DNA of 22,021 nucleotides. It comes from an uncultured Clostridia bacterium. Lineage in GTDB: Bacteria > Bacillota_I > Bacilli_A > RF39 > UBA660. The position numbers and the translations under genes are program-made. A model generated the notes under the pieces. It was not told the origin of the DNA. It did no database searches and saw nothing but the letters and a program-made list of their open reading frames with translations. Position 1 is the first letter of the stretch. Every line of letters starts with the position of its first letter. The stretch spans positions 1 through 22,021 of the forward strand of contig CAMZBG010000022.1 of the NCBI GenBank assembly GCA_947304495.1, written 5' to 3'. Below are positions 15,715 to 22,021 of this stretch, piece after piece.

Positions 15715-16913
15715 TATAATATTTCCTCCCATATATGACTACTATTTTTAAGAACATTAATAAGCAAATCTATTTCTTCCTTAGTATTATAAAAACTTAA
15801 ACTAATCCTTACCGTATTAGCCACATCATATACCAAATTAGTAAGCTTAGCGCAATGATTACCAGCTCTTACACAAATCTTATATTTATCTAAATATATT
15901 GCTGCATCCTGACTAAACACCCCATCGATATTAAATACCACAATTGGAGCTTCATTATCATTGTTATATATTTTAATAAAATCTAATTCACTAAGTCTAT
16001 CTACCAAATACTTACGTAATTCTCTCTCATAATCGATAATTCTATCCATACCGATTCTTTCAATATATTTTATACATTCAAGTAATCCCAATACTCCCTC
16101 TATATTTGGTGTTCCAGCCTCTAATCTATCAGGTAAATCCTTAAGTTCTACATAACCATCTTTTTTGAATATTGCATTCATTCCTCCACCATATTGTAAA
16201 GGAGTCATTTCTTTTAATAAAGCAAATTTTCCATATAATACCCCAATACCTGTAGGTCCATACATTTTATGACCAGAAAAAGCCATAAAATCTATATCCA
16301 TATCTTTAACATCAATCTTCATATGAGCAATACTTTGAGCAGCATCCACAACTAGTAATACCCCATTATCATGGCATATCTTACTAATTCCTTTAATATC
16401 CCTAACATCACCTATAACATTAGTTATCTGAGCTATTGATACTACTTTAGTCTTATCACTAATTACTTTACGTAAATTATCCAAAGTAATCTCATTATTT
16501 TCATTTAAAGGAATATACTTAACTACTATTCCCATATCCTTCTGCAATATAAACCAAGGTATTACATTTGAAGCATGTTCAGTCTCTGTTATTAACACTT
16601 CATCGCCCTTATTTAAGTGATACTTAAAATAACCAAAAACAATATCATTCAAACCAGCTGTTGTCCCCGTTGTAAAAATAATTTCACTCTGATGATTAGC
16701 ATTGATTAATCCTCTAACCAATTCCCTACATTCATCATACATTCCACTAACTTTTAAACTATTAGTGTAATCTCCCCTATGAATGTTAGATGTATATTTA
16801 TTATAATAATCATTAATTCTATCCCTAACTACATCTGGTTTTAACGTCGTTGCTCCATTATCAAAATATACCATATTACTATCTCTTAAAATGGTAAAAT
16901 CTTCTCTATTCAT
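15714..16913 (-). CDS. sufS: Cysteine desulfurase SufS
   Basis: A 399-residue PLP enzyme that takes sulfur from L-cysteine, releasing alanine and holding a persulfide for Fe-S cluster assembly. It shows a YFDNGATT start, TETEHASN (PLP-stacking His113), DAAQS (Asp190), the PLP Schiff-base Lys216 in SGHKMYGPTG, LEAGTPN, and the catalytic Cys354 in RAGNHCAKL. This is the group II (SufS/CsdA) arrangement with a short active-site loop. In the active-site motif the usual GHHC reads GNHC. The length is normal. The ATG has a strong GGAGGTGAG site and lies 3 nt after the sufD stop. Its own last codons encode the ribosome binding site of sufU, so the two products are probably made in coupled fashion. 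Confidence 0.96.
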   Translation of the reverse strand: MNREDFTILRDSNMVYFDNGATTLKPDVVRDRINDYYNKYTSNIHRGDYTNSLKVSGMYDECRELVRGLINANHQSEIIFTTGTTAGLNDIVFGYFKYHLNKGDEVLITETEHASNVIPWFILQKDMGIVVKYIPLNENNEITLDNLRKVISDKTKVVSIAQITNVIGDVRDIKGISKICHDNGVLLVVDAAQSIAHMKIDVKDMDIDFMAFSGHKMYGPTGIGVLYGKFALLKEMTPLQYGGGMNAIFKKDGYVELKDLPDRLEAGTPNIEGVLGLLECIKYIERIGMDRIIDYERELRKYLVDRLSELDFIKIYNNDNEAPIVVFNIDGVFSQDAAIYLDKYKICVRAGNHCAKLTNLVYDVANTVRISLSFYNTKEEIDLLINVLKNSSHIWEEIL

Positions 16914-16916
16914 ACC

Positions 16917-17660
16917 TCACCTCCAATACGTATCTATTATACTTAATATTCTCATTCTTAAATCAACATCTATCTCTAACTTAGATAATAAATATCCTTT
17001 AATCAATAATTTTAAAGCATCATTATAACTAATACCCTTACTCATTAAATAAAATACATCTTCATCTTTAAACGTTCCAATAATAGATCCATGTTTAGCA
17101 ATTACATCTTCTAAATCAATATACATATTAGGACTAATTTTAGCATCACAATCTCCCATAGTTACTATCCTTGTATTCTGATTTAATATTGATTTATCTG
17201 CATTCCTAGGTACTTTACTATTAACTATAAAATGAACATGACTATTTTTAAGTGCCACTGATTTATTAACAATATTACTCTCTGTTTTCTTATGCTTATG
17301 ATTAATATTAATTATATAATCTTCTACTCCTCTACATATATTAGCAATATAATAATCTACTTTACTTCCCTCATTACATAACTCAATATCATTATTTTCA
17401 TTAACACTTAGATTATCATAAAATTTAATTACCTTAAGCATTCCCTTTTCTATCATATATTCATTATTGATAACTAATTCTCTATCAAAACTACTTTCAA
17501 CTATCTTAACATTACCATTAATAATAAATTTAATATGATAATTACCATTATCTATATACTCTAACGAATATTCACCATCATTATCTATCTTTATAGTATT
17601 ATTTCTACACTTCTTATCATCTAAATATATCCCATTATTACCTACTAATATCTTATTCAT
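16917..17660 (-). CDS. sufD: Short SufD-like Fe-S assembly protein
   Basis: A 247-residue member of the SufB/SufD family, scaffold-complex partners of the SufC ATPase. The C-terminal half carries the family beta-helix end and helical tail: SPNMYIDLEDVIAKHGSIIG (residues 176-195, including the conserved His190), then DVFYLMSKGISYNDALKLLI. This closely matches the SufD pattern (DDVkcsHGa, lfYL.sRGi). The N-terminal half is only weakly family-like. SufD proteins usually have ~400-430 residues, so about 160 are missing, mostly from the N-terminal domain. Cys171 (MGDCDAK) lies near the region where SufB has its conserved Cys but is not clearly the same position. The ATG at 17660 is one base after the sufC stop, with GAGGAAG in the end of sufC. 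A longer in-frame extension over sufC has no support. Confidence 0.82.
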   Translation of the reverse strand: MNKILVGNNGIYLDDKKCRNNTIKIDNDGEYSLEYIDNGNYHIKFIINGNVKIVESSFDRELVINNEYMIEKGMLKVIKFYDNLSVNENNDIELCNEGSKVDYYIANICRGVEDYIININHKHKKTESNIVNKSVALKNSHVHFIVNSKVPRNADKSILNQNTRIVTMGDCDAKISPNMYIDLEDVIAKHGSIIGTFKDEDVFYLMSKGISYNDALKLLIKGYLLSKLEIDVDLRMRILSIIDTYWR

Positions 17661-17661
17661 T

Positions 17662-18423
17662 TTATTCTTCCTCAGTAATAACATTTGACTTAGATAAATA
17701 TTCAGTATATCCTTCTTTTTCAATCTTTTCTGATAATGTATAATCACCTGTAGCCACAATATGTCCATCTGTAAGTACATGCACATAATCTGGCTTAATA
17801 TAATCTAATATCTTTGATAAATGTGTAATAATTAAAATCGATGTATTTTCATTTTCTTTCTTATACTTAACTATATTCTTAGCTACGATCTTTAAACTAT
17901 CGACATCAAGTCCAGAATCTAATTCATCTAATATTATAAATGAAGGTTTTAATAGCTTTAATTGTAATACTTCATTTTTTTTCTTTTCTCCACCAGAAAA
18001 ACCTACATTTAAAGATCTATGTATCAAATTCTTATCCATCTCTAAATCATCACTTGCTTCTTCACATTGACGAATAAATTCATATAAGCCTACTTTTTTA
18101 CCTTGATGACTTGACATTGCTGTTCTTAAAAAATCCTGATTACTTACTCCATCTATTTCTAATGGATATTGCATAGCTAAAAATATTCCTAATTTACTTC
18201 TAACATCAACTGGCATATCAGTAATATCTTCATTATTAAATATAATCTTTCCACTATTAACTTTATAATGATTATCACCCATAATAATTCTTGATAATGT
18301 CGATTTTCCAACTCCATTAGGCCCCATAATAACATGGATACTTCCATCTTCTATATCAAGATCAAAATTCTTTAATACTTCTTTTTCATCGACACTAGCA
18401 CATAATTTCTTAATTGATAACAT
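17662..18423 (-). CDS. sufC: Fe-S cluster assembly ATPase SufC
   Basis: A 253-residue ABC-type ATPase that binds SufB/SufD and drives the conformational change of the Fe-S scaffold. Walker A is GPNGVGKST (residues 34-42). The signature is GFSGGEKKKNE, Walker B is FIILDE with the SufC-specific LDSGLDVDSLK, and the switch His is in IITHL. The SufC family usually has GEKKRNE; Lys replaces Arg here, a mild change. The ATG at 18423 is preceded by GGTGAT, which pairs well with the anti-Shine-Dalgarno; an ATG two codons earlier is possible. It heads the sufC-sufD-sufS-sufU operon. A consensus TATAAT lies just upstream, giving a leader of about 10 nt. Confidence 0.96.
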   Translation of the reverse strand: MLSIKKLCASVDEKEVLKNFDLDIEDGSIHVIMGPNGVGKSTLSRIIMGDNHYKVNSGKIIFNNEDITDMPVDVRSKLGIFLAMQYPLEIDGVSNQDFLRTAMSSHQGKKVGLYEFIRQCEEASDDLEMDKNLIHRSLNVGFSGGEKKKNEVLQLKLLKPSFIILDELDSGLDVDSLKIVAKNIVKYKKENENTSILIITHLSKILDYIKPDYVHVLTDGHIVATGDYTLSEKIEKEGYTEYLSKSNVITEEE

Positions 18424-18439
18424 ACACATCACCACATAA

Positions 18440-18468
18440 ATTATAGCAAAAAAACCTATAAAAATAAA
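18440..18468 (-). promoter_or_regulatory. Promoter of the suf operon
   Basis: TATAAT (18445-18440) preceded at 17 nt by TTTATT (18468-18463). The -10 is perfect and the -35 weak. The start of transcription would be near 18433, only ~10 nt before the sufC ATG, so the leader is nearly absent. Confidence 0.55.
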
Positions 18469-18496
18469 GATAATTCTTATATTCTAAGAATTATCT
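18462..18496 (-). terminator. Rho-independent terminator of the MPEW-repeat unit
   Basis: A perfect 12-bp stem (arms 18485-18496 and 18468-18479, AGATAATTCTTA/TAAGAATTATCT) with a 5-nt loop is followed by TTATTTTTAT. The stop (18484-18486) of the small gene sits at the loop/5'-arm border. Confidence 0.78.
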
Positions 18497-18735
18497 ATTA
18501 TTTCTTCAATAATACTTTGTATATCACTTTGATACTTTATTTCTAACAAATTATATTTCTTAATAAAAGTATCATAGTCTATTAAGAATATATCAATATA
18601 ATTATTAATTACTTCATAGATAAAGTCACATTCTTTTAAATTTAAGAATTCTATTATCTTACTCATATTATCTGGATCTATATTTTTTAACACATTAGGC
18701 TCAAATTTATTTACTATATCATTAATATCTATCAT
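18484..18735 (-). CDS. Small acidic protein coupled to the MPEW-repeat gene
   Basis: An 83-residue protein that I do not recognise. It is rich in Asp/Glu/Ile/Asn with a clear excess of acidic over basic residues and appears all helical, with no signal sequence or membrane span. One Cys (residue 36) is present. Its ATG overlaps the stop of the repeat-protein gene in the sequence ATGA (4-nt overlap), and there is no strong ribosome binding site of its own, so translation is probably coupled to that gene. It shares the promoter of that gene and ends in a strong terminator. A physical partner of the repeat protein is a reasonable inference from the acidic character and coupling. No homology to the MPEW units is visible. 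It could also be an independent small protein. Confidence 0.65.
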   Translation of the reverse strand: MIDINDIVNKFEPNVLKNIDPDNMSKIIEFLNLKECDFIYEVINNYIDIFLIDYDTFIKKYNLLEIKYQSDIQSIIEEIIDNS

Positions 18736-19877
18736 ATTTTTTTCTTAACCAACTTCTGAATATCTATTCCATATGTTTCACGTAAACGTTTCTTAGAACT
18801 ACTTAAAATTGGATTTAATCTACCATCTATAACCAATGATATTCCATTATTTAATATATATTTAATCAATGCCTCTAATAATTTACTATTAATTCTTAGT
18901 GATGAAACAGTTATATAATCATCAATATAATATTTTTCAAATATTTTAATATTCCTATCTATTTGTTCCACCGTAATATTAAAAATACTAGGTCTTAGCA
19001 AATGAGCATATTTAAGGTTATCCCAATGCTTTAAATGTATTTTTTCCTTTACTGTTTCGCTATCATTCTTAAATATATTAGGTGTTAATAATTGTTGAAA
19101 TCTTGCATCATTCCATTCTGGCATATGCAATATAGCTTTAATTTCAGCGGAACTACTAGACCATATTGATGGTGTAAGTAATGACTGGAACCTTGTATCA
19201 TTCCATTCTGGCATATGCAATATAGCGTTAACTTCATCGTAGTTCGTTGTCCACATATTTGGTCCTAACGCTGCCTGATATTTTTTATCATCCCATTCCG
19301 GCATATGCAATATAGCCTTTATTTTATCATAACCACTAGACCATATTGATGATGTAAGTAATGGTTGAAATCTTTTATCATCCCATTCTGGCATATGCAA
19401 TATACTAATAATATGTTCATAACCTTTACACCAAATAAGTGGCGTAAGTAATGGTTGAAATCTCTCATCATCCCACTCTGGCATATGCAATATAGTTTTA
19501 ATTCTATCATAACGTTTTTGCCAAATACTTGGTCCTAATGCTGCCTGATATTTCTTATCGTTCCATTCTGGCATTTGTAATATATCGACAATTTCATTAT
19601 AACTAGCTTTCCATATAATCGGTGATAATAATGGTTGAAATTTTTCATCATCCCATTCTGGCATATGCAATATAGTTTTAATTTCATCACAATTCTTTAA
19701 CCATATATATGAATTGAATAATGGAGCATAGCGTTCTTCATTCCATTCTGGCATAGTTATTATCTTATAAAATTCATCGTAACTCTTTCTAAACATAACT
19801 GAAGATAAAACTTTTTGAAAATGCTTATTATCCCATTCTGGCATTTTAAATACTTTATACATATCTTTACTACGCAT
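18732..19877 (-). CDS. MPEW-repeat protein: ten tandem 30-residue units, function unknown
   Basis: A 381-residue protein of which residues 9-308 are ten tandem units of exactly 30 residues. The consensus is roughly IL-H-MPEW-DD-x-x-F-Q-P-L-L-T-P-x-IW-x-x-x-Y-D-x-I-K-x. MPEW is kept in units 1-9 and degenerates to LKHW in unit 10. The most variable positions are 10-11, 19 and 22-24 of the unit. Each unit looks like two short helices, so the whole is probably an alpha-solenoid (inference). A helical C-terminal domain of ~70 residues follows, ending in a basic tail (KKRLRETYGIDIQKLVKKKI). No catalytic motif, signal sequence or membrane span is seen. An excellent GAGGTGAT site and a TTGACT promoter precede the ATG. 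The gene is coupled to a small acidic protein. I do not recognise the family; the MPEW motif superficially recalls the PPPEW of octotricopeptide repeats, but those units are 38 residues. Confidence 0.8.
   Translation of the reverse strand: MRSKDMYKVFKMPEWDNKHFQKVLSSVMFRKSYDEFYKIITMPEWNEERYAPLFNSYIWLKNCDEIKTILHMPEWDDEKFQPLLSPIIWKASYNEIVDILQMPEWNDKKYQAALGPSIWQKRYDRIKTILHMPEWDDERFQPLLTPLIWCKGYEHIISILHMPEWDDKRFQPLLTSSIWSSGYDKIKAILHMPEWDDKKYQAALGPNMWTTNYDEVNAILHMPEWNDTRFQSLLTPSIWSSSSAEIKAILHMPEWNDARFQQLLTPNIFKNDSETVKEKIHLKHWDNLKYAHLLRPSIFNITVEQIDRNIKIFEKYYIDDYITVSSLRINSKLLEALIKYILNNGISLVIDGRLNPILSSSKKRLRETYGIDIQKLVKKKI
18954..19853 (-). repeat. Ten 90-bp tandem coding repeats (MPEW array)
   Basis: The core CATTCTGGCATATGCAATA (or close variants) recurs every 90 nt at 19111, 19201, 19291, 19381, 19471, 19561, 19651, 19741 and 19831 (block starts), with a degenerate tenth copy at 19021. 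Every unit is in frame, with no indels. Some distant units are closer to each other than to their neighbours, indicating block duplication or gene conversion. Confidence 0.95.
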
Positions 19878-19902
19878 ATTATCACCTCAATACGTGCCTA
19901 AT

Positions 19903-19931
19903 ATTTTATAATAGGATATAAATAAAGTCAA
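19903..19931 (-). promoter_or_regulatory. Promoter of the MPEW-repeat unit
   Basis: TTGACT (19931-19926), a 17-nt spacer and TAAAAT (19908-19903) on the minus strand, about 25 nt before the ATG. It lies directly after the herA-like terminator, so the unit is transcribed separately. Confidence 0.65.
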
Positions 19932-19956
19932 CAAAAAAGCCTAATTTCTTAGGCTT
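19932..19956 (-). terminator. Rho-independent terminator of the HerA-like gene
   Basis: An 8-bp stem AAGCCTAA/TTAGGCTT (arms 19949-19956 and 19937-19944) capped by a GAAA tetraloop and followed by TTTT. The stop (19955-19957) overlaps the 5' arm. Confidence 0.88.
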
Positions 19957-21703
19957 ATACATACCATGTCTTACTAATATCACAGCTATCACTATATGGA
20001 GTTGGATTAGGTTTATCAACTGACGTTAAAATAGGCATCTTAAATGCAGTACCAAATAACATACAATGACCTGGAGTAAGTGTCTTAATCTTATCCATTG
20101 TTCCTTCACCAAGTCCTGGAACTGTATCTTCAACAAATTTAATATCGATATGATTGAACATCTTAAATACTGCAAAATTAGAGCATTGACTAATCATTGT
20201 TTCACTAATCTCAGATGGTCTTTGACTTATTACTCCAAGTAATATACCATATTTTCTTCCTTCTTTAGCTATCCTATCAAAAATATTATATCCAAGTATT
20301 TTTGAATCTATATCATTTTGAACATATCTATGAGCTTCTTCTAAAACAATATGGAATGGCATAGATGCTCTATTAGGAAGTAATGTAATATAATCAAATA
20401 ATATTTTAGAATATATTTTAACTATTACTTTAGCAAATCTATCATCGACATAATTAATATTAAAATTAATTACTTGACACTTCATATTACCATTAACATA
20501 TAACAAATATCTAATATATTCTTCTTTAGTCATATAAGTACTACAATTAAAATAATTTACATAATCACTATTAATTAAAGAATTAAGTCTAACCTTAAGA
20601 ATATTTGCATAATCAAATACCTTATTACTACTAAAAACTCCTTCACTTATTAAAGCAAACTCTAAAGAAGTATAAAAATCATTTATTGAATACATATAAG
20701 ATCCATCAGGTAAACTAAGTTCAAAAGTATTATTACAAAACTGTTCTAAATAACTAATAACAATTTCTATATCAGCAAACTTACCAGTTTCATCTACATA
20801 TATACACTGTCTAATACTTCTTGTCCATCCACCCTTAGTTAAATTAATATCCAAATTTATATCTTTAGTACTAAATTTAGTTAATATTGTCGTAATCTTA
20901 TTTCTTACATCATTATGATTAGAACCAGAATAGATAACATCTAAAATACTTCTAGCAATAATATCATTCTTCTGATTAATTATTTCATCTTCCTTACCAC
21001 AGAAGTAAGCAACTAATTTTAAAGCCTTCTCTACAATAGGAATCTGCCTCAAATCATCTACATCAAGTAATAAACATATATCATCTACCGATAAAAACCA
21101 AAATGGTATAAATAATTTTTCATAATTACTTTCCTTTAAATTAGTAGTAAATACCCTATAATTTAAATTATTATTTACCTGTCCTATATTACTAAATGCC
21201 TGTTGATATTCTCCATATGCATCAAATAAGAAAATATTAGTATTTAGTGGTAATCTTTTAGCATCATAAAATATTCCTTGCAATAATCGCGATACAAAAT
21301 AACTTTTACCACTACCACTATTACCTAATATTGCAAAATGACTAGAAAAGAAATTATTAATATTTAAACAAACTGGATAATTATTATATATATATGATGA
21401 ACCAATTCTAATTAAATCTTCATTTTGACCAACAGCATATATTAAATCTAACTCCTCTTTAGTAGTCAATCTACAATCACTACCAAATGGAGGCATAGTT
21501 AAATTACCAGGAATAAATCTATTATCTAATATTTCTCCAACTAAACTAACTTCCATCATGTTAGTTGACATACTGCTAACTTCACCAATATAACGATTGC
21601 CAAAAGTAACATTTTTGCCAATTAAATTATCAGTTTGATAGATATTGATACTTAAACTAACATAAACAAGTTTATTTTTAATACTAATAATCTTCCCTAT
21701 CAT
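19955..21703 (-). CDS. HerA-like (DUF87) hexameric ATPase
   Basis: A 582-residue cytosolic ATPase of the HerA/FtsK superfamily. The N-terminal ~85 residues look like the HAS barrel (MIGKIISIKNKLVYVSL, then NRFIPGNLTMPPFGS). Walker A is GNSGSGKS (127-134) and Walker B is HIVLEEAH (451-458) with catalytic Glu455/456. Further on are EGRKYGILLGVISQRPSEI (sensor/arginine-rich region) and SQCSNFAVFKM. An insertion of ~200 mostly helical residues separates the two Walker motifs. HerA proteins form DNA-translocating hexamers, usually with a NurA, SIR2 or DUF4297 nuclease, but no such partner is present in this window. The start ATG at 21703 is chosen because AGGAG lies eight bases upstream and a TTGTCA promoter lies inside the longer frame. 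It is monocistronic, with a strong terminator. Confidence 0.85.
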   Translation of the reverse strand: MIGKIISIKNKLVYVSLSINIYQTDNLIGKNVTFGNRYIGEVSSMSTNMMEVSLVGEILDNRFIPGNLTMPPFGSDCRLTTKEELDLIYAVGQNEDLIRIGSSYIYNNYPVCLNINNFFSSHFAILGNSGSGKSYFVSRLLQGIFYDAKRLPLNTNIFLFDAYGEYQQAFSNIGQVNNNLNYRVFTTNLKESNYEKLFIPFWFLSVDDICLLLDVDDLRQIPIVEKALKLVAYFCGKEDEIINQKNDIIARSILDVIYSGSNHNDVRNKITTILTKFSTKDINLDINLTKGGWTRSIRQCIYVDETGKFADIEIVISYLEQFCNNTFELSLPDGSYMYSINDFYTSLEFALISEGVFSSNKVFDYANILKVRLNSLINSDYVNYFNCSTYMTKEEYIRYLLYVNGNMKCQVINFNINYVDDRFAKVIVKIYSKILFDYITLLPNRASMPFHIVLEEAHRYVQNDIDSKILGYNIFDRIAKEGRKYGILLGVISQRPSEISETMISQCSNFAVFKMFNHIDIKFVEDTVPGLGEGTMDKIKTLTPGHCMLFGTAFKMPILTSVDKPNPTPYSDSCDISKTWYV

Positions 21704-21722
21704 ATTCTTTTCTCCTAGTATA

Positions 21723-21751
21723 ATCATATCACTATTAGTATTTTTTGACAA
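21723..21751 (-). promoter_or_regulatory. Promoter of the HerA-like gene
   Basis: TTGTCA (21751-21746), a 17-nt spacer and TATGAT (21728-21723) on the minus strand, about 20 nt upstream of the ATG at 21703. It begins immediately after the terminator of the tRNA gene. Confidence 0.6.
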
Positions 21752-21752
21752 G

Positions 21753-21780
21753 AAAAAAAATCTAGTACAAACTAGATTTT
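21753..21780 (-). terminator. Rho-independent terminator of the tRNA-Asn gene
   Basis: A 10-bp stem AAAATCTAGT/ACTAGATTTT (arms 21771-21780 and 21757-21766) with loop TTGT is followed by a T run on the minus strand, 11 nt after the tRNA 3' end. Confidence 0.85.
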
Positions 21781-21791
21781 ACAATCATAAA

Positions 21792-21867
21792 TGGCGCCTG
21801 ATGTAGGACTCGAACCTACGACCTATCGGTTAACAGCCGAGTGCTCTACCGACTGAGCTAATCAGGC
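21792..21867 (-). tRNA. tRNA-Asn(GTT)
   Basis: A 76-nt cloverleaf on the minus strand. The acceptor GCCTGAT/ATCAGGC is perfect; the D-stem is GCTC/GAGC; the anticodon loop CTGTTAA has anticodon GTT (Asn); the T-arm is GTAGG-TTCGAGT-CCTAC. The discriminator is G and CCA is encoded. The outermost anticodon-stem pair (27-43) is a C-T mismatch, which is mild. It has its own promoter and terminator and is not adjacent to an integrase. Confidence 0.96.
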
Positions 21868-21888
21868 AAAATTTCGGATTGCTAATTA

Positions 21889-21917
21889 ATTATATAATAA
21901 AATATTCAAAATATCAA
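21889..21917 (-). promoter_or_regulatory. Promoter of the tRNA-Asn gene
   Basis: TTGATA (21917-21912), a 17-nt spacer and TATAAT (21894-21889), about 22 nt upstream of the tRNA 5' end on the minus strand. Confidence 0.75.
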
Positions 21918-21967
21918 CCCTTTTTTTAATATTTTCCTTATTTTTTATATATTTACAAAAAAAGAGC

Positions 21968-22021
21968 TTATTTTTTATAAACCCTTGTTCCTACTTTTTT
22001 ATCATCAATAATATCTTTTAG
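21968..22021 (-). CDS. C-terminal end of a gene running off the window
   Basis: Seventeen open codons on the minus strand (LKDIIDDKKVGTRVYKK) end in TAA at 21968-21970. The strand agrees with all neighbours, the codon use is typical of the window, and a T-rich stretch follows. The fragment is too short to identify, and an open frame this short could also arise by chance. Confidence 0.4.
   Translation of the reverse strand, partial: LKDIIDDKKVGTRVYKK

Noticed and set aside
17661..17786. N-terminal extension of the SufD-like protein over sufC
   Set aside because: The extension overlaps the end of sufC by more than 100 nt, has no ribosome binding site, and the ATG at 17660 has GAGGAAG at the right distance.
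19319..19510. Short minus-strand frame within the MPEW array
   Set aside because: It is an out-of-frame shadow of the repeats; periodicity alone keeps it open.
19021..19853. Regular 90-bp repeats that could suggest a CRISPR or other non-coding array
   Set aside because: All units are in one reading frame, keep exact length without indels, differ at third codon positions and encode a coherent repeat protein with a good start signal; there are no unique spacers.
18484..19877. Toxin-antitoxin interpretation of the repeat/acidic pair
   Set aside because: Coupling and acidity fit, but the repeat protein has no catalytic motif or known toxin domain, so this label would be guesswork.
21792..21867. 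tRNA-Asn as an integration site of a mobile element
   Set aside because: No integrase, no partial tRNA repeat and no phage or conjugative gene is present on either side within the window.

Overview
The window is AT-rich bacterial DNA from a low-GC Bacillota relative. Strong AGGAGG/GGTGAT ribosome binding sites, TTGACA/TATAAT-type promoters and U-tailed hairpin terminators are seen throughout. TGA is used as a stop (for example at 5203, 16917 and 18732) and Trp is encoded by TGG, so the genetic code is the standard bacterial one and not the mycoplasma one. The gene content (sufCDSU, a PMCA-type Ca2+ ATPase, ddl with a Tyr omega loop, a DUF5305-like protein, surface proteins with Listeria-Bacteroides repeats) fits an uncultured gut Bacilli/Erysipelotrichia/RF39-like organism. 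That placement is an inference from style and content. No integrase, transposase, phage gene or CRISPR array is visible. Every gene except ddl lies on the minus strand.

Reading from high to low coordinates, which is the direction of transcription: the C-terminal end of an unidentified gene (21968-22021); tRNA-Asn(GTT) with its own promoter and terminator; a HerA-like hexameric ATPase (19955-21703); a two-gene unit consisting of a protein built from ten 30-residue MPEW repeats and a small acidic protein that overlaps it by 4 nt (18484-19877); a sufC-sufD-sufS-sufU operon for Fe-S cluster assembly that ends in a terminator with no sufB; a helical coiled-coil protein of unknown function; and a PMCA-type calcium pump.

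The lone plus-strand gene, ddl (D-Ala-D-Ala ligase, 10449-11417), converges on the calcium pump across a bidirectional terminator. It diverges from a sugar nucleotidyltransferase through promoters whose -35 boxes overlap. Further left come a DUF5305-like double-membrane-span protein, mscL, an endonuclease/exonuclease/phosphatase-family enzyme, a three-gene NitT/TauT-type ABC importer (binding protein, ATPase, permease, with overlapping genes), a helical protein of unknown function, and a two-gene surface unit: a large secreted beta-helix protein with an internal duplication, plus a membrane-anchored protein.

The window is very compact. The longest stretch without a gene is about 100 nt, and at least seven terminator hairpins include or touch the stop codon of the gene they end. 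The most unusual items are the MPEW-repeat protein with its coupled acidic partner, and the sufB-less SUF operon with a short SufD.
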